Source: Archangium violaceum
GTDB lineage: Bacteria > Myxococcota > Myxococcia > Myxococcales > Myxococcaceae
Length of the DNA stretch: 64,000 nt
Direction: 5' to 3'
Assembly (NCBI RefSeq): GCF_016859125.1
Contig: NZ_CP069338.1
Location: 9,117,501-9,181,500, forward strand
Part shown: positions 20,577-31,986 of the stretch, piece after piece
Numbering within the stretch: the stretch's first letter is position 1
Layout of the letters: every line of letters starts with the position of its first letter
Notes under the pieces: generated by a model
What the model saw: only the letters and a program-made list of their open reading frames with translations
Told to the model about the DNA's origin: nothing
Database searches by the model: none
Position numbers and translations under genes: made by a program

Positions 20577-23500
20577 GCAGGAGATGATGGAGGGTACGGG
20601 GAACGACATCGCGATCATCGGCATGGCCGGGCGCTTCCCCGGGGCCGGTGACGTACGGGCCTTCTGGAAGAACCTGCGCGAGGGCGTCGAGTCCATCTCC
20701 CGCTTCCGCGAGGACGAGCTGGAGACGTCGCCGCTCGTCCCGGCGGCGCTGCGCGGACACCCGGACTTCGTGCGCGCGGGCGGCGTGCTCGAGGGCGCGG
20801 ATCTCTTCGATCCCGAGTTCTTCGACATCGCCCCGCGCGAGGCGCTGTGGATGGATCCCCAACAGCGCGTGTTCCTCGAGTGCGCGTGGGCCGCGCTCGA
20901 GGACGCCGCGTATGATCCCGATCGCTTCCCGGGGAAGATCTCCCTCTACGCGGGCGTGGGTCAGTCCAGCCACGTGCTCTCCCTGCTGGGGCACGTGAAG
21001 AAGGAGCCGGCGGCCCTCTTCGAGGCGCTCGGCACCACCACCGCGGAGAACGCCGCCACCAAGGTGTCCTTCAAGCTGAAGCTGCGCGGCGAGAGCCTGG
21101 CCATCTACACCGCGTGCTCCACGGGCCTCGTCTCCGTCCACATGGCCTGCCAGAGCCTGCTGCTCCGTCAGTCCGACATCGCCCTGGCCGGAGCCGTGCG
21201 CATCTCGCTCCCGCAGCGCACCGGCTACCTCTTCCAGGAGGGGATGATCTTCTCCCCCGACGGGCACTGCCGCGCCTTCGACGCGCGCGCCCGGGGCACG
21301 GTGAGTGGCAATGGCGTGGGCGTGGTCGTCCTCAAGCCGCTCGCGGACGCGCTGCGGGATGGGGATCATGTCTATGCCGTCATCAAGGGCTCGGCCATCA
21401 ACAACGATGGCAACCTCAAGGTCGGCTACACCGCCCCCAGCGTCGAGGGGCAATCCGAGGTCATCTCCGAGGCCCTGGCCTATGCCGGCGTCGAGGCAGG
21501 GGACATCGGCTACGTGGAGGCGCACGGCACCGGTACGCCGCTCGGGGATCCGATCGAGATCGCCGCGCTCACCCGCGCCTTCCGGCGTGGCACGGAGGCC
21601 CGGCGCTTCTGTGGCATCGGCTCGGTGAAGACGAACATCGGGCACCTGGACACCGCCGCGGGCATCGCCGGCCTGCTCAAGGCCACGCTCTCGCTGTACC
21701 ACGAGGAGCTCCCTCCGAGCCTCCACTTCGAGCGCCCCAATCCCTCCATCGACTTCGAGAACAGCCCCTTCTCCGTCGTCACGGAGCGCCGCGAGTGGAA
21801 GCGGGGTGAGGCTCCACGGCTCGCGGGCGTCAGCTCCTTCGGCATCGGCGGCACCAACGCGCATGCCATCCTCGGCGAGGCCCCGCTCGTGGAAGGGCAG
21901 CCGAGCGCCCGGCCCCATCAGCTCGTCACGCTCTCCGCTCGCACTCCCACCGCGCTGGAGGCGATGACGCACGAGCTCGCCGCGTTCCTCGAGGCCCGGC
22001 CGGACGTGGACCTGGCGGACCTGGCCTTCACCCGCGCCGTGGGTCGCAAGGCCTTCGAGCACCGGCGCACCCTCGTCGCGGAGAACGTGGCCGGATTGCT
22101 CGCCCGGTTGAAGACGCCTCCCGCGAGCCGGAGCCTCGCCAACCTGGAGGCCGCCCGCGAGCAGCGCGTGGCCTTCCTGTTCCCTGGACAGGGCTCGCAG
22201 TCGGTGGGCATGGCGCGCGAGCTGTACGTCTCCGAGCCCGTCTTCCGTGAGCACGCCGAGGCGTGTCTCTCCCTCCTCTCCCCCCGCATGGGGAAGGACC
22301 CGCGCCCGGTGCTATTCCCGGCGCCCGGCCAGGAGGACGCGGCCCGCGAGGCGATGGCGGATCCTCGCAATGCCCTGCCCGCGCTGTTCACCGTGGAGTA
22401 CGCGCTGGCCCGCCTCTGGATGGACTGGGGCATCGAGCCCCACGCGATGCTCGGGCACAGCCTGGGTGAGTATGTCGTCGCGTGCCTCGCGGGCGTGATG
22501 TCCCTGGAGGACGCGCTGACGCTCGTGGTGGCGCGGGGCCGGTTGATGGCCGACATGCCCCTGGGGGCCATGACCGCCGTGGGTTCTTCCGAGGAGGAGT
22601 TGCGCCCGCTGCTGACCGGTGGGCTCTCCCTGGCCGCCGTCAACGGTGCCTCCCGGTGCGTCGTCTCCGGCCCCGTTCCCGAGGTGGAGCGGCTCGAGCA
22701 GGAGCTCTCGCGCCGCAACGTGGGCGTGCTGCGGCTGCCCGTGCGTCATGCCTTCCACTCGGCCGACGTGGAGCCGGTGATGCCGGAGCTCCAGCGGGTC
22801 GTCGCGGGCCTGCGCCTCTCCGCGCCCCAGCGGCCCTACGTCTCCAGTCTCACCGGAACGTGGATCCGCCCCGAGGAGGCGACCGATCCCTCCTACTGGG
22901 TCCGGCAGATGCGCCAGCCGGTCCGCTTCTCCGAGGCATTGGACACCCTGCTGCGCGACGGGTGCGTCCTTCACCTGGAGGTGGGTCCGGATCAGGCACT
23001 CACCGCGCTCGCCCGTTTGAAGCTGCGCGGCGAGGCAGGGGCCATGGCCGTGCCGTCGCTTCCTCGCTCGGGTGTGTCCACGTCCCAGCATGGCACGCTG
23101 CTCGAGGCGGTCGGCACGCTGTGGAAGGCGGGGCTGGAGATCCGCTGGGAGCGGTTCTACGCGCACGAGCGGCGCCTCCGCATTTCCCTGCCCACCCATC
23201 CCTTCGAGCGCCGCCGTTTCTCGCTCGAGCCCAGGTGGGTGGATGCTCCCGAGCTTCCGTCGCCCGAGCCTTCCGCTCGTCCCGCTCCGAGCCCTGTTCC
23301 GAGCGCGGTGGTTCCGAGCCCCGTGGCGGTCGAGGGAGCCGCCGGTCCGAGCACCGACATCGAGCGTCAGGTGATGGAGATCTGGCGCGAGCGGCTCGGC
23401 ATCGCGGACTTCGGCATCCACGACAACTTCCTGGAGCTGGGCGGAAACTCGCTGATGGCGGCGCAGGTGCTCACGCGCCTGCGCGAGACGTTCCCGGTGC

Positions 23501-26500
23501 AGCTCCCGTTGAGTGATCTCTTCGAGGCGCCCACGGTCGCGGGAGTCGCCGCGCGCATCGAGGCCCGTCTGAAGGATCTCCAGCCTGGCTCGGGACGCGT
23601 CCCGGTGCCGCCCATCGTGTCCATCCCGCGCGAGGGCGTCCTTCCGCTCTCCTTCGTGCAGGAGCGGGTGTGCGCGCTGGAGCGCTTCACTCCTGGCACT
23701 CCGACGCTCAACATGCCCGTGGCCCTGCGGCTGACGGGCTCGCTCGACGTGGCCGTGCTGGAGCGGAGCCTGGGCGAGGTCATCCGCCGGCACGAGACCC
23801 TTCGCACCACCTATGCCACCGTGGACGGCAGAGCCGTGCTCCGCATCGATCCCAGTCTGGCGCTGCCGCTCCTGGTCACCGCGCTGGAGGGCTCCCGCGA
23901 GGCCCGTGAGGCGGAGGCCATGCGGCTCGCTCGTGAAGAGGCGGCACGGCCCTTCTCCCTGGAGCGCGGCCCCGTCATCCGCGCGAGCCTCATCCGCATC
24001 GACACGGACGTCCACCTGCTGTTCGCCACCGTGCACCACGTCGTCTCGGACACCTTGTCCATGGTGGTGCTCGTCCGTGAGCTGGCGGCGATCTACGAGG
24101 CGTTCCGTCTGGGCAAGCCCTCGCCGCTCCCGGCCCTGACCACGCAATACCTGGACTACGCGGCGTGGCAGCGGCGCGCGCTGGAGGCGGGTGCCTTCGC
24201 GGATCAGCAGGCGTACTGGCGCGAGCGGATGGCCGACCCGCCCGGTCCCCTGGCTCTCCCCACGGATCGTCCTCGAGAGGCCGTCCGTCAGCTGCTCGGG
24301 ATTCGCCGGCCCTTCGGCTTCTCCCGCCGGATCTCCGATGCCGTCCATGCGCTCGGCCAGCGCGAGGGCTTCACCGACTTCATGATCCTCCTGACCGCCT
24401 TCAAGGCGCTGCTGGCCCGCTACGCCGGCCAGGAGGATGTCGTGGTGGGCACGCCCATCGGCAATCGCACCCGGGGTGAGCTGGAGCCGCTGATCGGCTA
24501 CGTGGCCCACGCCGTCCCGCTGCGCACGGACCTCTCCGGCGATCCCACCTTCCTCGAGCTGCTCTCCCGCGTGCGCGACACCACGCTCGGTGCCTACGCG
24601 AACCCGGACATCCCCTACGAGCACCTCGTGCGCGAGCTGGAGCCCGGCAAGGACCCGGAGCGCGCCCGGTTGTTCGATGCGCTCTTCGTCCTCCACGCCG
24701 GCTTCGCGTCGACGATGGAGCTGCCGGGACTCCACCTGGAGCTCGTGGACGTGCCGGAGATTCCCGCGCAGTTCGGCGCCACGCTCTCCCACCTCTCCAT
24801 CTACATGGGAGAGAGCGAGCATGGCTTCTCCGGCACCCTGGAGTACGCCTCCGAGCTGTTCGATCCGCCCACCATCGACCGGTTGCTCGGCCACCTCGAG
24901 GCGCTTCTCGAGTCCGCCGTCACCCAGCCCGATCAGCGCCTCTCCGCGCTCTCCCTGCTGACCGAGGCCGAGCGGCGCCAGCTCGCCGCTCCGGTGCCGG
25001 CGCTGAACGCCGAGGCCGCTTTCGTGGTGGCCCTGTTGGAGGCCCAGGCCTCTCGGACGCCCGAGGGACTCGCCGTCTCCGCCGGGGAGCGTGGTCTCTC
25101 CTGGCGGGAGCTGCGCGAGCATGCCCTGCGCCTCGCCGGCCTGCTGGTCCAGAAGGGCGTGGGTCCGGAGCAGCTCGTGGCCGTGTGCCTGGATCCGTCT
25201 CCCGAGCGCCTCGTGGCCCTCTGGGCCGTGTTGGAGGCCGGAGCGGCCTGGGTCCTCCTGCCACCGGCACGGCTCCGGGAGTTGACGTCGCTCGCCCCCG
25301 CGGGCACTCCACCGCCGCTGCTGCTCACGCACTCACGGCTGCAGACGAGCCTGGTGCTCGACGCCTCGCGGGTGCTGCGCGTGGATGCGCTGACTGGCAG
25401 TGAGTCCGCGCTCTCCGTGCCACACCGCGCGTCCACGCCGGATGCCGAGGCCATGGTCTGCCTCGAGCCGATGGCTGGCTCCGCGGGTGCTCCGCTCCAC
25501 GCCATCCACACGCACCGCACCGTGGCCCACCTGTTCCGCGCGCTCGACGAGGGCCACGAGGTGGCTCCGGGTGGCGCGTGGCTCTGGGCCGAGGAGCCCG
25601 GAGCGCAGGGGAGTGGGCTGGAGGTGCTGTGGGCCCTGAGCCGGGGTCTGCGTGTCGTCCTCGCTCCCGAGTCCACGCGTGCGCGGTTCGTGTCGGTGGG
25701 GAAGGGCGCCACGGCTCGCCGTCCCCTGGCCTTCAGCCTCTCGTACTTCGCCAATGACGAGGACGGGCTGGGCAAGCGCAAGTACCAGCTGCTCCTGGAT
25801 GGAGCCCGCTTCGCCGACACGCATGGCTTCTCGGCGATCTGGACGCCCGAGCGCCACTTTCACTCCTTCGGTGGTCTCTACCCGAGCCCCGCCATCACCG
25901 GCGCGGGCATCGCCACCCTCACCGAGAACATCGGCATTCGCGCCGGCAGTGTGGTCATCCCCCTGCACGATCCCCTCCAGGTCGCGGAGGAGTGGTCGAT
26001 GATCGACAACCTCTCCGGTGGACGGGTGGGGGTATCATTCGCCTCGGGGTGGCACGCGAATGACTTCGTCTTCGCTCCCGACCACTACGCGCGCCGCAAG
26101 GAGATCATGCTCCGCGGCATCGAGGCCGTACGGCACCTGTGGCGCGGCGGGACGGTGCTCCGCCGCAATGGCGAGGGCAAGGAGGTGGAGATCTCCATCC
26201 GCCCGCGTCCGGTCCAGGCGGAGCTGCCCTTCTGGCTGACGGCCGCGGGCAATCCGGACACCTTCCGGCTCTCGGGCGAGCTGGGAGCCAACGTACTCAC
26301 CAACCTGATGGGCCAGGAGCTGGACTCGCTGGCCGAGAAGGTGGCGCTCTACCGCGAGACGTGGCGGCAGCATGGTCATGGCCCCGGCCGTGGCCACGTG
26401 AGCCTGATGATGCACGCGTTCCTCGGCACGGATGCCGAGGAGGTGCGTCGCACCGTACGCGAGCCGCTGCTTCGCTACTTCCGCAGCTCGGTGGACATCT

Positions 26501-29500
26501 TCAGCGGTTTCGCCGCCAGCCAGGGACTCAAGGTGGATGCGCGCACCCTGACGCCCCAGGACATGGACGCGCTGCTGGAGCACGGCTTCGAGCGCTACCT
26601 GGAGGCCGGAGGGCTCTTCGGAACGCCCGAGTCCTGCGAGGCCATCATCGAGCGCGTGCGGCGGCTGGACGTCGACGAGGTGGCCTGCCTGGTGGACTTC
26701 GGCACGGGCACGGAGACGACGCTGGCCAGCCTCCAGCATCTGGACACCCTGCGGCGGCGCACACAGCCGGAGGAGACCGGGCCCGCGCCCACCGTGCTGC
26801 ACGAGAGCGGCTCGGAGGCGGAGGCCCTGCTCGCGCTCGTCCGCGAGGCGGGCGTCACGTATCTGCACTGCACGCCGGCCCTGGCTCGCGCGCTCTCGTC
26901 GCTGCCCGGAGTGGCCGAGTCCCTTCGCCCCGTGCGCCGGCTCTTCGTCGAGGGCGTGGCTCCGGAGCTGGCCGCTTCGCTCGCGCGCGCCGCGGGTGTT
27001 GAAGTGGTGCGCCGCGAGGGAACGCTCGGGCTCGGGACGTGGCTGCCGGTGCGTGCCCAGGAGACCTCGGGTCTCCAGGTGCTCCCGCCGCCTTCCACCC
27101 ATGCGAGGCTCCACGTGTTGGACTCGAGGGGACAACCCGTCCCCGTGGGTGTGGCCGGTGTGCTCGCCGTCGGAGGCGGTGGTGTTCCGCGCGGGTTCTG
27201 GATGGCTCCGGACGCCACGCGCGATCGGATCGTGCCTCATCCTTCCGAAGCGGGAGCCCGGCTGCTCGTCACGGGACGGCGTGCCCGGCTCCGCGCGGAT
27301 GGCTCCGTGGAGATCCTCCCGGTGGAGGCCCCGAAGGTCCGTCGTCCGGCCCCCGCGCCCGTGCCCGTGCAGGCGCCTCGTGCGGAGGCCGCCCGCCGTC
27401 CCGAGGGCCCGCCTGCCATTCCCCACGTGCCGCGAGAGCAGTCGCTGCCCCTCAGCTTCGCCCAGCAGCGGCTGTGGTACCTGGACCAGCTCGAGCCAGG
27501 GAACGTGGCCTACAACAACCCGTCCGCGCTGCGTCTGAGCGGACGTCTGGATGCCGCCGCACTGGAGCGTGCCCTCAACGAGGTGGTGCGCCGCCACGAG
27601 GTGCTCCGGACCACCTTCGCCCTGGAAGACTCCGGCCCGGTCCAGCGCATCGCTCCGTCCCTGAGCCTCTCCCTGGAGGTGACGCAGCTGGAGCCGGCGG
27701 ACGAGCGCGACGCGGAGATCACCCGGTGGGTGCTCGCGGAGGCCCGGAAACCCTTCGATCTCGCGGTCGGTCCGCTCATCCGCACGGCGCTGCTGCGCGT
27801 GCATGAGACGGAGCATGTGCTGCTCGTGACCCTGCACCACATCGTCTCCGACGGCTGGTCCGCGGGCGTGATGCTCCAGGAGCTGGCGTTCCTCTACGGC
27901 GCCTACGCCACGGGAACCGAGTCCCCACTGCCCGAGCTGCCGGTGCAGTACGCCGACTACGCCGCGTGGCAGCACGAGTGGCTGCGTGGACCCGCGCTGG
28001 AGAAGGAGCTGTCCTGGTGGAAGGAGTCGCTGGCCGATGTCCCGGTGCTGCGACTGCCCACGGACAAGGCCCGGCCGGCGGTGCAGACCTACCGGGGTGC
28101 CCAGCACCGCTTCACCGTTCCCCGCGCCCTGGTCGACTCATTGGGGGCGATCGCCCGGCGGGAGGGCGCCACGCCCTTCATGGTGTTCATGTCCGCCTAC
28201 CAGTTGCTCCTGTCCCGCTACAGCGGCCAGGAGGACTTCGCGGTGGGAACGGCCGTCGCGGGCCGCAGCCGCCCCGAGCTGGAGCCCCTGGTCGGGTGCT
28301 TCGTCAACTCGCTGGCCCTGCGTGCCGACCTCTCCGGGGATCCGTCCTTCGTGGAGCTGCTCGGCCGCGTCCGCCGCACCGCCCTGGGTGCCTTCTCCCA
28401 TCAGGAGGCCCCCTTCGAGAAGTTGGTGGACGCGCTGCACGTCCCGCGAGAGCTGAGCCACACGCCGATCTTCCAGACGCTGCTGGTGCTCCACAACACC
28501 CCCGTGCCCACCGTGCAGCTCGCCGGCCTCACCCTGAGCGGCATGGATGTCCACGCGGGCGCCGCCAAGTTGGATCTCGCGCTGGAGTTGCGCGAGACGT
28601 CCGACGGACTCTGGGGCGGCTTCGAGTACAACACCGATCTCTTCGAGCCGGAGACCCTCGCGCGGATGGGGGACCACTTCGTGCGCCTGCTGGAGGGCAT
28701 CGCCGCGGCGCCGGAGCAGCGGCTCTCCACCCTGGCGCTCCTCTCCGAGGCCGAGCGCGAGAAGCTCCTGGTCGAGTGGAATCCGTCTCCCGCGCCTCGC
28801 GACTCCGCCACCGTGCTGGAGTCCTTCGCGGCGCAGGTGGCCCGGACTCCGGACGCGACCGCCGTGTCCGATGCCTCGGAGGTGCTCACGTACCGGGAGC
28901 TGGCCGCCCGGGCCTGGCGCATCGCCTCGTTGCTGCGCCGTCATGGCGTGGGCCCCGAGTGCGTGGTGGCGATCGCGCTGGAGCGCCCCATGGAAGCGGT
29001 GTCCGCCATCCTGGGCACGCTCGCGGCGGGAGGCGCCTGGCTCCCGCTGGATGCCTCGCACCCGGTGGAGCGTTTGCGGCTCGTGCTCGACGACGCGGGC
29101 GCGCGGTTGGTGCTCACCCGCGAGTCCCTGAGTGCCCGTTTCAAGATGGGCGAGGGGAGGACCGTGCTCACCCTGGAGGCCTCCGCTTCCGAGCCCGACT
29201 CGTCTCCCACCTCGCAACCCGCGCCCCATCACGCGGCGTATGTCCTCTTCACCTCCGGCTCGACGGGGCGTCCCAAGGGCGTGGTGGTGGAACATCGCCA
29301 GCTCGCTCATGCCACGCGGGCCCGGTTCGAGGTGTTCGGCGCTCCGGGCGTCACCGTCTCGCTGTCTCCGTTCACCTTCGATGCCTCGCTCGCCGGCCTG
29401 TTCTGGACGCTGAGCCACGGCGGCACGCTGCGCTTCCCGGAGTCCGGAGTGATGGATGATCCCCGGGCGCTGGCCGCCTCGCTCTCGCGGCACGGCGTCA

Positions 29501-31986
29501 CGCATCTCATCGGCGTGCCGGTGCTCTACGCGCAGCTCCTCGCGGCGGCTCCGGCCGGTGGGCTCTCCAGCCTGCGCGCCGTCTCCGTGGGTGGAGAGGC
29601 CTGCCCCCGGGAACTGGTCCGTGCCCACTACGAGGCCCTGCCGGGAACGCCGCTCTTCAACGAGTACGGCCCCACCGAGGCCACCATCTGGAGCACCGTG
29701 CACCGGGTGGAGCCCACGGAGTCGGGCTCCGTGCCCATCGGCCGTCCCATCCCCGGCGCTCGGGTGTACGTGTTGGATGAGCGTCTCCAGCTCGTCCCCG
29801 CGGGCGTCCCTGGCGAGCTGTACGTGGGTGGCGCCGGAGTGGCACGCGGCTACCTCGGGCGGCCCGAGCTGACCTCCGAGCGGTTCCTCGCGGATCCGTT
29901 CGACGCGAGCCCCGGTGCGCGGCTGTACCGCACGGGAGATCGCGTGCGCTGGAGGAAGGACGGGGTGCTCGAGTTCCTCGGGCGCCAGGACGGGCAGGTG
30001 AAGGTGCGGGGCTTCCGCATCGAGACAGGAGAGGTGGAAGCGGCGCTCGCCGCACACCCCGGACTGCGCGAGGTGGCGGTGGCCGCGCGCGAGGACGGAC
30101 GGGGTGGCAGGCGGCTCGTCGCCTACGTCGTGCCCCACCAGCGCCCGAGCCCTGAACCGGACGCGTTGCGTGCCTTCCTCCGCGAGCGGCTCCCCGAGTA
30201 CATGGTGCCGTCCGCCTTCGTGGAGCGGGAGGCCCTGCCTCGCACGCGCAACGGGAAGGTGGACCTGGGCGCACTGCCCACGCCGGAGTTCCAGTCCGCG
30301 GTGCGGAGCGCGGCCTACGTCGCGCCACGCAACGAGCTGGAGGAGGGCCTCGCGCGCGTCTGGAGCGAGGTGCTCGGCGTGGAGCGTGTCGGCGTGGACG
30401 ACAACTTCTTCGAGCTGGGCGGGGACTCCATCCTCAGCATCCAGATCGTCACCCGGGCGGGCCGGGCGGGCATCGAGCTGTCGCCGCGCCAGGTCTTCCA
30501 GAATCCCACGGTGGCCCGGCTCGCGGCGGTGGCGAACACGCGGCTCGCGGTGCAGGCCGACCAGGGGCCGGTGACGGGCCCGGTGGCCTTCACGCCCATC
30601 CAGCACTGGTTCTTCGCCCAGGAGCCCGCGGAGCCACACCACTGGAACATGTCGCTCCTCCTGGAGGTGCGCGCGGCCCTGGACATGTCCGTACTGGAGC
30701 GCGCGCTGGCGCACGTGGTCGAGCATCACGATGCGTTGCGACTGCGCTTCGCGCGGGGCGAGGACGGTTGGCGGCAGGTGTGCGCGCCTCCGGGCGAGCC
30801 CGTGCGCCTGGAGCACGTGGACCTGTCGGGCGTACCGGCCGGAGTACAGGGCGTGGAAGTGGAGCGGTGGGCCACGCAGTTCCAGGGATCGCTCCGGTTG
30901 GAGGAGGGGCTGCTGCTCCGGGCGGTGTCGTTCGACCTCGGAGCGGGACGGCCCGGGCGCCTGTTGCTCGTGCTGCACCACCTGGTGGTGGACGGCGTCT
31001 CCTGGCGCATCCTCCTGGAGGATCTGCTGGGGGCCTACCAGCAGCTCGCGGGCGGCGTTCCGGTGCGTCTGCCTCCGAAGACCACCTCCTTCCAGGCGTG
31101 GGCCCGGGGGCTCTCCGAGCACGCGCGCTCGGGCGCACTGGAGGCCGAGCGCTCCTGGTGGCTGGAGCGTCCGTGGGCTCGCGTCTCGCGCCTGCCGGTG
31201 GAGCATCCGGGAGGGGAGAACACCGAGGCACTGGCCCGGAGCGTGAGCCTGAGCCTCACCGCCGAGGAGACTCGCGCGCTCCTGCAGGACGTGCCGCGCG
31301 CGTACCACACGCAGATCAATGATGTGCTCCTCACCGCGCTCGCGCAGGGGGTGGGGCGCTGGGCCGGCAACCCGCTGGTCCTGGTGGACGTGGAGGGCCA
31401 CGGGCGCGAGGAGCTGCTCGCGGGCCTGGATGTCTCGCGCACGGTGGGCTGGTTCACCACGTTCTTCCCGGCGCTGTTGGAGGTGCCGGAGTCCGGAGGC
31501 CCCGGTGAGGCGCTGCGTGCCGTGAAGGAGCAGCTGCGCGCCGTGCCCTCCAAGGGCATGGGCTACGGGCTGCTGCGCCACCTGGGTGGGGACTCCCGCC
31601 TGGCCGCGCTTCCCTCGGCGGAGGTGAGCTTCAACTACCTCGGACAGGTGGACGGTGCGCTGTCCGGGAATGGAATGCTCGCGCTCGCGCCCGAGGGCAT
31701 GGGACCGCAGCGAGGCCCGCGCACTCGCAGGCCCTACCTCCTCGACGTGGTGGGCGCCGTCGTGGGCGGCCGGTTGCAGATGACGTGGACGTACGGGGAA
31801 GCACTCCACCGGAGGGAGACCGTCGAGAGGCTCACGGCGGACTTCCTGGAGCGGCTGCGCGGGCTGATCGCGCACTGCCTGTCCCCCGAGGCGGGAGGCC
31901 ACACGCCCTCCGACTTCCCGCTGGCCAAGGTGAAGCAGACCCAACTCGACAAGCTCTCCGCAAGGTTCGGCAAGAAGACCCGATGA
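20569..31986 (+). CDS. Hybrid PKS-NRPS: KS-AT-ACP-C-[A* split by luciferase-like MOX]-C-A-PCP-E
   Basis: 3805 aa. KS (Cys183 in TACSTGL; His in EAHGTGT and KTNIGHL), AT (Ser631 in GHSLGE; HAFHS at 727, malonyl-type), ACP (Ser961, LGGNSL); there is no KR, DH or ER. A C domain follows (1156-1162 HHVVSDT, Thr for Gly). Then a decayed A domain: residues about 1485-1708 resemble its start and about 2078-2255 its middle, split by a bacterial-luciferase-like FMN monooxygenase (about 1715-2070; SLSYFANDE, IWTPERHFHSFGG, NLSGGRVGVSFASGWHANDF). It lacks the A3, A5, A8 and A10 motifs, its C-terminal lobe and a PCP. Next come an intact C (HHIVSDG at 2423), an A (code read as DAAGSGEIWK, no clear match), a PCP (Ser3287) and an E domain (HHLVVDG at 3470). 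Predicted to add an oxygenated, unreduced ketide to the Tyr and then a D-amino acid. Confidence 0.93.

Noticed and set aside
25710-26790. Stand-alone bacterial luciferase (light production)
   Set aside because: It is an in-frame domain of the natural-product LLM type inside the megasynthase, with no luxAB or luxCDE partners.
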